Shown here one piece after another: positions 33,601-42,830 of a stretch of DNA of 64,000 bases. The stretch lies in the NCBI GenBank assembly GCA_031213475.1, contig JARUPZ010000002.1:10608466-10672465 (forward strand). Reading direction: 5' to 3'. Numbering within the stretch: the first letter of the stretch is position 1; each line of letters opens with the position of its first letter. This DNA is from Nereocystis luetkeana (lineage: Eukaryota > Sar > Phaeophyceae > Laminariales > Laminariaceae). The translations under genes were made by a program, and so were the position numbers. Below the pieces are notes generated by a model, which was not told the DNA's origin, did not search any database, and saw nothing but the letters and a program-made list of their open reading frames with translations.

Positions 33601-34092
33601 TTCTCGAGCGTGTAGTGCCGTTACTGTCAGCAGCTGGGCACAAGTTTGCCTGCCGTTGGTTTTGGGTATTTATTGCGTGGATTGCTAAGTTTTTTTCTTC
33701 AACCCCACTGTAGAAAACAAACGCCATTTTGTAGACTTTTTTTGCAGCCGACCTTCGACGTCTGAGTGTTCGCTAACTGCCCCGCGCGTGTACCTACCAC
33801 ATGGGTGTCGATTTATCGCAGGGGGCAATTTTCATGGTTCTACAAAAGGCGAAAGCTTTCCCAATCTCTCGCCATGTACCCGTCACCTTACTGGCTGTAC
33901 CGCCGCCCCCGCCCCCCCCCCTTCCCCACAACCTCCACCTCTGCTGCCTGTGATTGGCTCCTGTGTGTACGACCAACTGTTACACAACGGTACCCAAAAC
34001 GGCAGGCGATCTTGGACACGGTCTCGAAGAAGAAGCGAAACAAAAAGAAGAAGAAGGCCGCAGGAGAGGCCAAGGCCATGGAAGAAGCGTGA
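18631..34092 (+). CDS. PA2G4: EBP1 / proliferation-associated protein 2G4 homologue, complete
   Basis: M24-fold (methionine-aminopeptidase-like) protein that in other eukaryotes binds ribosomes and structured RNA and supports growth. Exons: 18631-18669, 20180-20377, 22878-23009, 24674-24760, 26164-26286, 27483-27562, 28028-28103, 29765-29886, 31859-31934, 32674-32805, 33298-33363, 34006-34092. Every junction is GT-AG and the phases agree, giving 1218 nt and 405 residues, against about 394 in human. Landmarks in order: acidic N-terminus, VTTKYQEAAKIAN, KGIAFPTCVSVNECV, LKVNDIVKIELGCHVD, GSITGVEADVILAAYYAAE, NTNTQVTQAAKKVADAYGVN, SFSLRALEDEK-type helix, VVECASHDLL, HFRFTVLLLPSG, and a Lys-rich tail (KKKRNKKKKK) as in the family. 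As in EBP1, the metal-ligand set of true aminopeptidases is not evident. Introns are 0.47-2.5 kb and full of repeats. Family assignment is very secure. Confidence 0.95.
20051..20106 (+). repeat. CCCTCCCTCCGT simple repeat in EBP1 intron 1
   Basis: Pyrimidine-rich tetranucleotide-type tract (CCCT/CCGT) shortly before exon 2. It may serve as an extended polypyrimidine region. Confidence 0.9.
21500..21700 (+). mobile_element. SINE-like repeat R3, copy 2 (body only), EBP1 intron 2
   Basis: Similar over nearly its whole length to 61165-61370. Shared words include GCGAGTCGACG, GGAAGAAA followed by GGCTAAAATCTTC/GGCTGAAGCCTTC, and CCCCGGATCTGAGT/CCCCGGATTTGAGT. The copy at 61 kb has a pol III-type head upstream; this copy does not clearly show one. 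Confidence 0.6.
21753..22038 (+). repeat. Dispersed repeat R1, copy B (EBP1 intron 2)
   Basis: Inverted relative to copy A at 2574-2898, with the same end blocks (GCCAAAATCAGGTATACC and GCTTTAAATCTTCTAG). A related 220-bp unit at about 22511-22730 shares only the terminal GGCCAAAATCAG and AGGTATACCTGATTTTGGC words and is itself bounded by inverted GGCCAAAATCAGTT. Confidence 0.75.
23162..23258. mobile_element. Foldback element F1, copy 1 (EBP1 intron 3)
   Basis: About 97 bp with inverted arms: TTAACCCCTTTAGC and CGCAGTCCCGTTTTGGGGAC on the left pair with the right half across a short loop. Copies 2-4 are at 25520, 25823 and 54837. Confidence 0.8.
25190..25518 (+). repeat. 329-bp intronic repeat R4, copy 1 (EBP1 intron 4)
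   Basis: Aligned without gaps to 28991-29319, with four mismatches counted by eye (about 99% identity). It starts CACGACTCTTGTTCGTAGCC and ends GAACATTTCGACCTTCA. A 64-codon open frame is conserved in both copies but does not resemble a known protein. Confidence 0.9.
25520..25622. mobile_element. Foldback element F1, copy 2 (EBP1 intron 4)
   Basis: Left arm holds AGTCCCGTTTTGGGGACAAA; right arm holds TTTGTCCCTAAAGCGGGGAC. It abuts the end of R4 copy 1. A T run of about 15 is present in the loop-proximal part. Confidence 0.7.
25823..25920. mobile_element. Foldback element F1, copy 3 (EBP1 intron 4)
   Basis: Ends are exact inverted TTGACCCTTTTAG and CTAAAAGGGTCAA. The interior is a diverged version of the copy 1 arms. 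Confidence 0.8.
26874..26970 (+). repeat. Partial R4 copy (EBP1 intron 5)
   Basis: Matches the last third of R4: CAGCGGCCAGACAACCGCTC, then CACCTATTCCACGGGTGCCG, then ATCACTGGTGAACATT. It has a small insertion (TATTAATAA) and a few substitutions. Confidence 0.85.
28991..29319 (+). repeat. 329-bp intronic repeat R4, copy 2 (EBP1 intron 7)
   Basis: Near-identical, same-length partner of 25190-25518, in the same orientation and the same host gene. No inverted termini or obvious target duplication were found. Confidence 0.9.
30711..30775. repeat. 65-nt hairpin in EBP1 intron 8
   Basis: AAACAGGACAGTAAAAAAGC on the left pairs with the right end with a single mismatch. The inner TTACTTTT/AAAAGTAA pair extends the stem nearly to the tip. 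A weaker look-alike (AAGTCACTTTTTTG / CAAAAAGTAACTT) is at about 30296-30335. Confidence 0.85.
30800..31123 (-). CDS. Unknown antisense open frame in EBP1 intron 8
   Basis: A 107-codon frame rich in Arg, Glu and Ala, including LPEREETRRGEEPPRLQEQQ. It has protein-like composition but no recognised family. A second minus-strand frame continues upstream to 31369 after a stop. It may be a fragment of a mobile-element protein or chance in GC-rich DNA. Confidence 0.2.
   Translation of the reverse strand: MEGVNSAGGRVEPLPEREETRRGEEPPRLQEQQLFSHDNQHGSSKDADKKARVVRTARGAKPLPEADAQIKLRAARDEDWQTLRRGSEGGGSSWPNVTQQDAHATGP
31640..31744. mobile_element. MITE-like element M1, copy 1 (EBP1 intron 8)
   Basis: About 105 bp with inverted ends: TTACGGGGGAACCA at the left, and a right end containing TATGGTCCCCCGTA. 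Copy 2 at 54281-54384 has the same ends and length. Confidence 0.75.
33142..33195 (+). repeat. Duplicated 32-bp unit with microexon-like splice sites (EBP1 intron 10)
   Basis: Two identical 22-nt segments (33142-33163 and 33174-33195) are each preceded by GCAG and followed by GTAAGT, separated by only GTAAGTGCAG. They are not needed for the EBP1 frame; including one or both would shift it. Confidence 0.8.
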
Positions 34093-34154
34093 TGTTGTCT
34101 GTCTCAATTTTTTTTCGGGAGTATTCCGCCAACAAGGCGCACTGAATCTGAATC

Positions 34155-34667
34155 TCACTTGCTTGGTATCATGGTAGGAAGTAGCGGAGCCTGGCGCGCC
34201 CTGCCTGCTGCCCACGTATGGCGAGGAAGATGGAGTACGTTTTGCTGCGAGGTTGGTGAGGGGTGATGGAATTTGAGGTCCTCCCAAGAGTTGCCTTTGA
34301 GCTTGACGCGCGGGGGTAGGGGTAGACCGGTCGTAGGAGGACCTAGCAGCGCCCGTTCTACAAGTGCTTTGTTTGGTTCCTGTCGTCTCGTCCGTACAGG
34401 GGTTTGCGCAGGTGCAGTTAGTCCATTAACCAACTCGTCCTTCTCACATTTGGAGATGTCGCTTCCGTGTGTTGCTTTGGAGGTTCTGGCGTGTACATGA
34501 TCGTTGTTTTGTCGTGTCGGGGATGTGGGATGAATGGATTTGTTGGTGCCTGAAAAAATGGGACGTGCGTTTGATACGGCAGACGGGCAAGCAGGCAGTA
34601 CGGGATGAAACGCGTCTAATTGAGTGTCGACGGCGACGGAAGACGTCCATCTGCAACCGAACCGCAT
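34155..34667 (-). CDS. Unknown open frame downstream of EBP1, opposite strand
   Basis: A 170-codon open frame that ends 63 bp past the EBP1 stop. The part from about 34470 to 34260 reads like true protein (DELVNGLTAPAQTPVRTRRQ and PRVKLKGNSWEDLKF) and may be an exon with an acceptor near 34446. The upstream half is less convincing. No family recognised. If real it would be convergent with EBP1. Confidence 0.3.
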   Translation of the reverse strand: MRFGCRWTSSVAVDTQLDAFHPVLPACPSAVSNARPIFSGTNKSIHPTSPTRQNNDHVHARTSKATHGSDISKCEKDELVNGLTAPAQTPVRTRRQEPNKALVERALLGPPTTGLPLPPRVKLKGNSWEDLKFHHPSPTSQQNVLHLPRHTWAAGRARQAPLLPTMIPSK

Positions 34668-35895
34668 TTGGCGGCGGCAGCACTGGGATTTATGTTTACG
34701 TGGTCTCGCGCTGCCGGCGGGCTAATGACGCTGGCCAGGACGATGGGTTCCCTTTATGCGAAGGCGCGGCAACCAGTCAGGACCCTCGACGCGTTTTGTC
34801 TATTTTGTTTTATTTTCTTCGCGCTTCAACTCGAAATGTACTCAATTTAAGGATATTGCTACGCATGGCCTTTTGCGGGGTGCAAGCGATTTCGTTATGA
34901 TCTTCTTTGTCTGACTCCGCTGTCATTTAAACGTGCTACGAATTCAAAGGAAGAGCGCCTTCTCTATGAAATTGATTGAAATACGTACGCAGAGGGACTC
35001 AAAGGGACTCAATTTCACGTCAGTTTTGCCCTTTACTACGATACGGCTGCTATATTTTTTACGGGCTCATCTCTTCTTGGCCCAGGTGTGCCACTGCTTA
35101 TGATACCTTTTTTCCCATGGTTTCATGCAGGCCAGTGGGGACTGCGCTTGTACTTGAAGCTTTGAGCGGCGTGATGTGTACCTACCTGGTGCCGGTTATA
35201 CCACCTCAGGTACATTCTCCACAGCGTAGCCATACTTACCAGGTACATAACAGCTTCCTGCTACAAGGCATCGAGGCGTCGCTATGTGCAAGACTTGAAT
35301 GTCTGTAAGCATCCGTGGGTGTGTTGCGCTCAAATGATGGGCTGACTTTTTTCGGGTAAGGTCGTTCTCGGCGGAATTAGAGGGAGCCTTCGTACATGAA
35401 TATCAAGACCCAGCAGTCCTTTCTTCGCCAAGATGCGTTCCGCGATAGAGGTGGCACAATTCCGCTGACAGTGTTGTTGTAGTACGAGTGCGTACGAGTA
35501 GTTGTTCCTTGTTTGTGTCCGTCTATCTCTTGTTCGAATCGGCCTATCTATCCACGCACCCTCTCTCCTTGTCGACATCCTGACGGAAGAAACCTGTGCC
35601 TGGGTTTATGTCGACCCTTTATAGTTCGTACCAGGTATGTTAAAAAGGTCGCCAAGTGATACTCACTACTAAAAAAACGCCCCTTTACTCTGCATCTATC
35701 TCATCAAGCGTTTTTGTCGCCTTCGCCCCGCCAAGCCACCATGCATGGAGAACGACAAGGCTCTCGTGCTTGCGAGCATTTTTTTTTCGTGTCGGACGGA
35801 CGCCCCGCACACTCCGCCCCGCACACTTTTCGAATCATCCTCGACACATACATGCATGAGAGGTAACAAACCACCATTCGCCAGACGAGTACAAA

Positions 35896-36112
35896 TGTGT
35901 ACCCCGACCTTCGCCTGTCGATCTGCTGTTTCAGAGTACGAAATGGTATTAGTATTATCGTCTCGTCGACCCTGGCAGCATCCAGGGGAGTCACCGGCCA
36001 GTAGTCAATCACTAGGGAAATAATGGAAAACGCGCGAACGGTTCACGCAGCTTGCAAAGTTTAGTATCGATCGATCTGCCGACCGGTCACAGCTGACGTA
36101 CTTTTTTTTCAG
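35896..36112 (+). repeat. Direct repeat R5, copy 1
   Basis: About 215 bp repeated at 36538-36751. Both contain GATCTGCTGTTTCAGAGTAC, CATCCAGGGGAGTCACCGGC and AACGCGCGAACGGTTCACGC. Confidence 0.85.
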
Positions 36113-36537
36113 TTGAGTTTTTTCAACCAAACAGGGGCCGGGTCGGGTTTTGTTGGGTCGGGGGGCGGCAACACTCCTCGGCGAAATACAAGCGTTGATT
36201 GAAAATACTCCTAAAAAGAGGCCCGTGATCGGACGACATTGATAGGGCCATCCAACACACTCAACCACGTCGTCGGCAGCTGATTGATGTTGATACGAGC
36301 GTTCGGTATGAGAGCGATATTCAGGTCGTCGATTGGCAGGCGCAACATTTTAAAACTGCGAACTTTAAGGGAAGGATCTCCAGTCTCCCAGTCTCCACAA
36401 ATTAACAAACACGTGCGAGCTCATGTACCGGCACGTCAAGATCTGCTGCAACATTTACAGGGAGTATATTGAACAATTTCCATGGTGTCGGTGCCCGTCA
36501 CGTTTAAACTGTGTTGTGAACCAACTTTCGATTGTCT

Positions 36538-36751
36538 TGTGTACCCCGACCCTCGCGTGTCGATCTGCTGTTTCAGAGTACGAAATGGTACAAGTATTAT
36601 CGTCTCGTCGACCCTGGTAGCATCCAGGGGAGTCACCGGCCAGTAGTGAAGCGCTAGGGAAATAATGGAAAACGCGCGAACGGTTCACGCAGCTTGCAAA
36701 TTTGAGTATCGATCGATCTGCCGATCGGTTGAACTCACAGCACTCTTTCAG
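36538..36751 (+). repeat. Direct repeat R5, copy 2
   Basis: Partner of 35896-36112 in the same orientation, separated by 425 bp. Few substitutions, ending at the same TTTCAG. Confidence 0.85.
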
Positions 36752-37272
36752 TTTTTTATTAAAAAATAAACAAATAAATAAATAAATAAATAAATAATCA
36801 GCCTTGCCACTGTAGACCCCACGTGCATCACAGACACAGCAGCACGCAGTGCCTACTACGGTATGCCCGTGTTCTGCTACTGCTGTAGTTCGTAGAGATC
36901 ATAAAGATCGACGGTCGGTACGCACGGGGAAGGCCGAAGCATGGAACTTTGGCTTGACATGGGATGGGTGCAGTGGGGTGATGGTGGTAAGTGATGGGTG
37001 ATGGGTGGTATTTCAACATAAATGCGGCATGATAACCCGTGGTTTGTTCCTATTCGGGAAAGGCGGCTGAATGCGGCCGACGCAGCCAGAGTGACGAGAG
37101 TGACGAATGACGTTTTCATGGTCAGCGCGTCAGTACAGCCTGCAGCTAAGCACTGCTGTCACTCTCAACAACACGTGCAACCACTGCCTCCAGCAACTCA
37201 CCCATAAAAGACTTTTGTTGCGCCCTGAGGCTCACACCGAGATACCACAGCAGTCAGAGCTCAAAGAACAAT

Positions 37273-37348
<76 letters not shown>
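37273..37348 (+). repeat. (AGC)25 microsatellite just upstream of the antenna gene
   Basis: Seventy-six bases of pure AGC, followed by four more units after a one-base slip. It ends about 20-30 bp before the start ATG at 37381, so it lies in the 5' UTR or core promoter. Confidence 0.95.
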
Positions 37349-37349
<1 letters not shown>

Positions 37350-37380
37350 GCAGCAGCAGCACTCAGCAGCGTTTTAGACG

Positions 37381-40300
37381 ATGAAGTTCTCCACGATACA
37401 GGCTTGCAGTGCCGCTGTGGCGTCTCTTTCGGCTGGGGCAGATGCCTTCGCGACCCCGGCCGCGTCCCTCTCGCGCGCCTCCTCCGCCCGTCGAACAGTG
37501 TCGCCCGCAATGAACGCCGTGGTGAGGATGGCCGGCGCGACTAACGGCGGCGAGTACGCCGCGAGCCTGCCTGGTGCTCCGTTCGGCATGGCTGCCGAGG
37601 GGAAGTACTTCGACCCCGCGGGGTTGGCGACCAAGCAGGACCCGGAGGTGGTGAAGAAGTGGCGAGAAGCGGAACTAAAGCACGGCCGCGTCGCCATGCT
37701 TGCCGCGTTGGGAATCATGGTCGCTGAGGTGAGGAGTAAGGGGGAACATAGATCTGTGGTGCTCACGGTCGTAGAACACGCGGCGTGAAATTTAAATTTT
37801 ATTGCTTTGCTTTCTTCCGACACTATTATTAATAGTCTTGGATCTATAGCTAGATACGCGCACGTACAGAAGCCAACTTTCATTGTACATCTCTGTGTTC
37901 AGTCGGGTAATCTCGATATCTCTATGTCTTCGCCAAGTCTTTCGTTTTCTTCGTTCCTTGTTTTTCAGTTGTGCTTGAAGTTTGTTTATCCGGCCTTTTT
38001 CGTGCTGCAGAAAGCACCGCAGGCAGTGTTGTGAACCGAAAGTGAAAAGTGGCCCGGTCGGTTTTTCGGTTTTTCCCCAAAACGTCGGTCGGTTTCGGTC
38101 TGTTTAAACCGAACAAAACCGATACCGAAACCGAAGATGTCTCGGTCGGTTTCTCGGTCAGTTTCTCGTCAAACCCAATTAAATGGCCAGTGTTTCGAAG
38201 GGTTCGATGTGCATGTGTTGGCATAATGTGACATAATATGATCGTATGGTGTCAAATGGCCCTCCTGCAGTAGTACCTGCGTCTGCTGCGCCAGACATTA
38301 CAGGCCGACATACGCTATCATACTGGCACGTCAGACGGGGCCCGTCAGACGTGCTAATATTTTGCAGCAAACAATAATTACAGATACAGCAGTGAGTCAG
38401 TTGCTGCAATAAAAACCTTTTTGTAGGATTGTGAAGACACAATTAAATTGCAGCATACAGCTAGCGCTATGAGCCATGAGGAAATCTACGTTGCTCAAGG
38501 GGGGGCTGTGAGGACGAAGAGACATTATTGTAGGCAGAGGGCGACTGTCGCGGTGCGACAGCAGCGCAGCAAACCAAGAAGCCAGCACTGCCGTCTGCAT
38601 TCGACATGATTTATCCCTCGCAGTCTCGCGGCGCACTGTGCCCTGTGCCCTGGGCGACAATTGCTGCCTGCTGCCACTGCTGTGCTTCTGTGTGCCGTGC
38701 TGCTTTATGCGTACTGCTATGCTGTTGCGAGATGTGGGCTGCGTGCTGGCCATGGGCTGTGTGCTGGCTTTGTCGCGTGTGGCGCATGTATCCGAAAATT
38801 ATAAAGGGGTTTCCATACATATACCAGGTATGAAGGCTTTACTGGGGTAGGGGACAGGGGAAAAAACCGACCGAGAAAAACCGAGTCGGTTTTCCGGTTT
38901 CGGTTTATTTTTCCCACCGAAAAACCGACAAATAAAAGTCGCTCTTCGGTGGAAAAACCGACGAAAAACCAACCGAAAAAACCGAGTTTCGGTTTTCGGT
39001 TCACAACACTGACCGCAGGTATTAGGATCTTGAGACACAAAAATGCCGTCCTCTCTCCGCAGAATGCGTAAGAGGATGCTATCAATTGCACCCTCAGAAA
39101 TGCGTCAAGTACCCGCGCGAGCGCGTTTCGGTACCAAATACTAATGACTTGATTTAGAGCAAGGAATTTGCAACCAAGAACACGAGTATATAGTTGATGC
39201 AAGTACAATCCTGAGCTTTTTAGCCCTTTTTTGCACTTTTGTTTGGGTTCAATAATATACGATCCATCATGGGAACGTAGTTTTTCCTCTCGTGGCATCT
39301 TCGACGACGACTACACCCAAGAGATATACCATCCGCCTGGGAAGCCGCAATCGTTTAGTGGAGGCCATTTCTTCTTCGGTGATGTCGTCATATCGCTATA
39401 CTCCCTTTCGTGAAATGAAACATTTTAGCGTTTTTGCGAGCTTTTTATGCTACTTCCTCGCAACTTTGTGAAAACACGAAAATACCTCGTGAGCCGTTTT
39501 TCGCTGCCTATGACTGCCGTCTGGCTCACCCGACGCCCTCAAATACCCCATCATGAACATCCTTCAATTTCGCGGACTGTATTTTCAAGTGAAGTGCAAA
39601 CGTTCAGTTGAAGGTTGTTTTTTTTCTCGATTTGTGCAACCCAATTTCCGTCCAATTTCGACCACTGCAAAACCTAGAAGTCGAGATGTAGGCCTCTGTT
39701 GAGAACCTGCGGGAAATGAATCTCGAGAGATTCACAAGTTGCTGCCATGGGCCTCTTTCGAGTCGGCGTCTCTCTCCGGTAAGCACGAACCAGCTGGACT
39801 TCTAAACGCATCGTGTTAAAATAGCGACGTTCTTTTCTGTTCCTATGAAACATCTAGATATTAGACGGACTGGAAACCCGGGGACCAGGAGACGCTTGGG
39901 TGCCAGCGTGGCCTTCTTACGCGCGGATTGTGTGTTATTACGGAATGTACCCTTTCCCGTGGGGCCCAATGCTGAATTGTTGTAATGTTGGACATACACC
40001 GCCGTACTTTCAAGGTTACAGACGCCACATTGTTTTCCAAGGAGCAAATAAAGCAAGAAAATTGGGACTGAGTTTGTAGGCCGTCCTCAATGTTCGGAGC
40101 TAATCGCACCGCCTGTCTTTGAGACGCAGTCAAGATGATTGTGAAACATTTCAGGTCTCCCCAAGCTCATACCCGGAGCTTGAAAGCTGCGTTCGTTACA
40201 GGCACCCCCCGAGGTTTTATGAATCTACCCCAATAAGGATGCCTACCTAGGGTGCCAAGCGTGACCGCTGAGAGTCGTGGCGTGCTTTTCGACCAGATAT

Positions 40301-41234
40301 CCCGTGCCCATCCATCGATGTTCCATCGACGTACCCTTTTCCGAGATGGAGATGTGTCATACCGTACTTTTCGTTATACCACCACAACGTTTCATGCTCG
40401 CAATGTTCGGTGTCGTGCCTGATCCGTCAAGTTGTTGGTAAGCGGTGTGTTGGCCTGATCTTCTGTGGTATGTGCTCGTATACACGATACCATACTTCGA
40501 TGTATCATGTTTTTTTTTTCTCAACCAAACCGACGATGGCTGTCGCGAACAAAAAAAGAGCAATTGCCGTAGGTTTATACACCCCGCAGCCCTAAGATCG
40601 CCATGATTTTCTTTCCGATTAACACGCCCGCACCGAAGGCGAATCACCCACTATGAACCACGACCGGCGTGCCGTCTCAGAGAAACTCTTCAAGACCACA
40701 CAGTGTGACACTCAAACTTGATGTCCGAAGCCCCCCTTTGCCCTGTCCGCCCCCCGCCCCCCCCTATACCCGCACCAAACGGGGTGCTTCCCAAACCAAG
40801 TCCGACCTCTTCCCCCCCCCCCCCGCCCTCCCCTCCCCCTTCTACACGCACCACAGGTATTCCACCCCCTGTTCATGGGACCGCTTTATGTCGGCGCGGC
40901 CATTTACCACTTCCAGGAGATCACCACTACCTACCCCCTCTTCTGGGTCGGATCGCTGGCGCTCGTAGCCTTCGTCGAGGGCCAAACCATCCTCAACGCC
41001 TGGGGTACCGTTAGTCCCGTAACCGGCGTGGGAAACCTCAAGGAGGATTACTACCCGGGAGACCTCGGGTTCGACCCTCTGGGGCTCGCCCCCAAGGACG
41101 GGGACGACTTTAGATTGATCCAGTCGCAGGAGTTGGACCTCGGGCGGTACGCCATGATCGGGGTGCTGGGCATGATTGCTCAGGAGTGCGTAGACGGGAA
41201 GGGCATCGTTGAGCACGTTTTGACGCAAATCTGA
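37381..41234 (+). CDS. Fucoxanthin-chlorophyll a/c protein-type light-harvesting protein
   Basis: Thylakoid antenna protein of the LHC superfamily. Exons 37381-37728 and 40857-41234 join in phase 0 (GAG|GTGAGG and CACAG|GTATTC) into 241 residues. The N-terminus has a signal peptide ending in GADAFATP, the Phe-containing cleavage motif of complex plastids, followed by a Ser/Arg-rich transit region. Helix 1 carries [14 protein letters not shown] (Glu 98, His 101, Arg 103 in the chlorophyll-binding ExxHxR). Exon 2 supplies helix 2 and helix 3, [13 protein letters not shown]. There the usual ExxNxR reads ExxLxR (Leu 211), an unusual change at a chlorophyll ligand. The single intron is 3128 bp and contains a hAT-type insertion. 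Family is certain; subfamily (Lhcf, Lhcr, Lhcx) was not assigned. Confidence 0.92.
38024..39011. mobile_element. Non-autonomous hAT-type transposon in the antenna gene intron
   Basis: Begins CAGTGTTGTGAACCGAAA and ends with its inverse (CGGTTCACAACACTG). It is flanked on both sides by the same 8 bp, ACCGCAGG (38016-38023 and 39012-39019). Eight-bp duplications and CAGTG-type ends are hallmarks of the hAT superfamily. Subterminal regions of about 150 bp on each side are rich in GGTCGGTTTTTCGG words in opposite orientation. The 988-bp interior has no transposase frame. Confidence 0.9.
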
Positions 41235-42830
41235 TATTGTTTTGTCCTATAGGCGCACCCTATGTACTCGTACTCCATGCACTCGTACGTGGATGCTTTC
41301 AGTTCTGCATTGGTGCAATGGAGAACTTTAGATATACTTGCTTCGTTCATACACTGCTTGCATGCTGTGTTGATTTGTTTTGGAGTGTTTTGAGACTGCA
41401 TACGTACGGGGCGCTAGTTAGAGCAGTTGGTGATTCGTTCTTAGTTGTTACCTTTTGCTTGGGTTTTTTTCTTTCGCCGGAATGGGAAGACGGTCCCACC
41501 TGTGGAGGGATGGTGGCAATGCTGCTGTGATTAACAATAGTCTGTGCGATGACTTTGCCTCGAAATTTCTCTCGCGCGCACTAGCCGTGCTCTGGGGCCC
41601 ACATGTTGCAAGCGTTGCCGTCGTAGCAACGAAACGCATGCGAGAGGCGTCGTGGTTCTCGTTGCTTCTCCTGACGTTCAAGTTCACCGCAATGTCGATA
41701 ATAAAGAGCTGCCGAGCTAAACCCGGGAGTGGCTTATATTCACGTTTTGCACGGACTGAGTGAAAAATACCAATTGAAACCAAATCCCACGTTTCTCTGC
41801 TCATGGCACATGCACGCATATATATGCCGATAACTAACGCACGAACAAAAAACACTGTGTCGGATGCAGCGAACAATAGTCTTCGTTTGTCCGAACGCCT
41901 GCGTTATCATCATACCCCCCCTGTCAAATCCATCGGTTTGATGAGTGCCCGCTTCTGCGCCTTGTCTGAAATACAGAACGCGACCTCTTTCACGAGAGCG
42001 GCAAACCACGATAAACGGAGGACATCGCTCATTTTTTTTGTCCTCCGTGATACCTAGTACTCTCATGCAGCTCCGACAGAGCATATAACCAGGCACCGCG
42101 CATCGAAAACATGCTTGCGTCAAATAGTTTCGTTCACGCGCATTCCTTTGAAACGTTTATGTTCCTGTCTTGTTTGCTGCAACATAGATGTACCCGTGCT
42201 GCGTACAATGCGTATAGGTGACCGTGGAAATCTACAGCAATGTCTACTGCGGAAATATACTGAGTCACCCCACGGTAGGGGTTGCACGTTTCGGGCCAAA
42301 GGTTCCTGACTAATTGAGTTCCTTAGGTGAGGAACTACCAGTTAGGATGAAAAAGTTACGCGTAGATTCGTTTTAGGACTAGCGCATACGAGTACCGGTC
42401 GGGTGGCACGGACGAATTTCTTCCAGGTATTGTATCGGGTGAGATATTGAGCTCCTTATATGAGGGGCTGTGGAACTTCGGGTGCACCCCTACTGTGGGA
42501 TGGGTCTACTAACCAACAAGATATCACGTCTCGTGTGAGGGAAAAAAACCAGTACAACCGAGACCCCTGGAACACGCTTGCTACGTATGCAACGCACCTG
42601 TCAGGAAAATGATCGGGTGCCTCTTCCGGCAATGCCTGCAAGCATCTAGACGTGGTACGTACAGTGGCAGTTGCACTACTTTCATCACTTGCTCTATCAG
42701 TGTTTCGTATCTGCCACACCTATATAGCACCAACTCGTAGTTCACACCGTAGTTCACTCTCCTTGCCTGTTCCTCGTACCTGTTGGTCTCCAACGACACC
42801 CGGCGCCCTAACTCAACACGCAACATACGA
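41235..42830. other. Gene-free stretch after the antenna gene
   Basis: Includes the presumed 3' UTR of the antenna gene. Two overlapping open frames on opposite strands at 41448-41876 (143 and 102 codons) show no recognisable protein. Nothing else can be supported. Confidence 0.4.

Larger units (their letters stand above)
34668..37272. other. Gene-poor stretch between EBP1 and the antenna gene
   Basis: It holds the long direct repeat listed separately, an AATAAATA tract at about 36762-36797, and a minus-strand open frame at 35578-35330 with some protein-like character (AERILAKKGLLGLDIHVRRL) but no partner exons. The antenna gene promoter should lie at its right end. Confidence 0.45.

Noticed and set aside
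37232-37510. Minus-strand poly-Cys frame
   Set aside because: Produced by the AGC microsatellite read on the other strand.
41448-41876. 142-codon minus-strand frame after the antenna gene
   Set aside because: Plus strand is open over the same bases; no recognisable motif and no splice partners.
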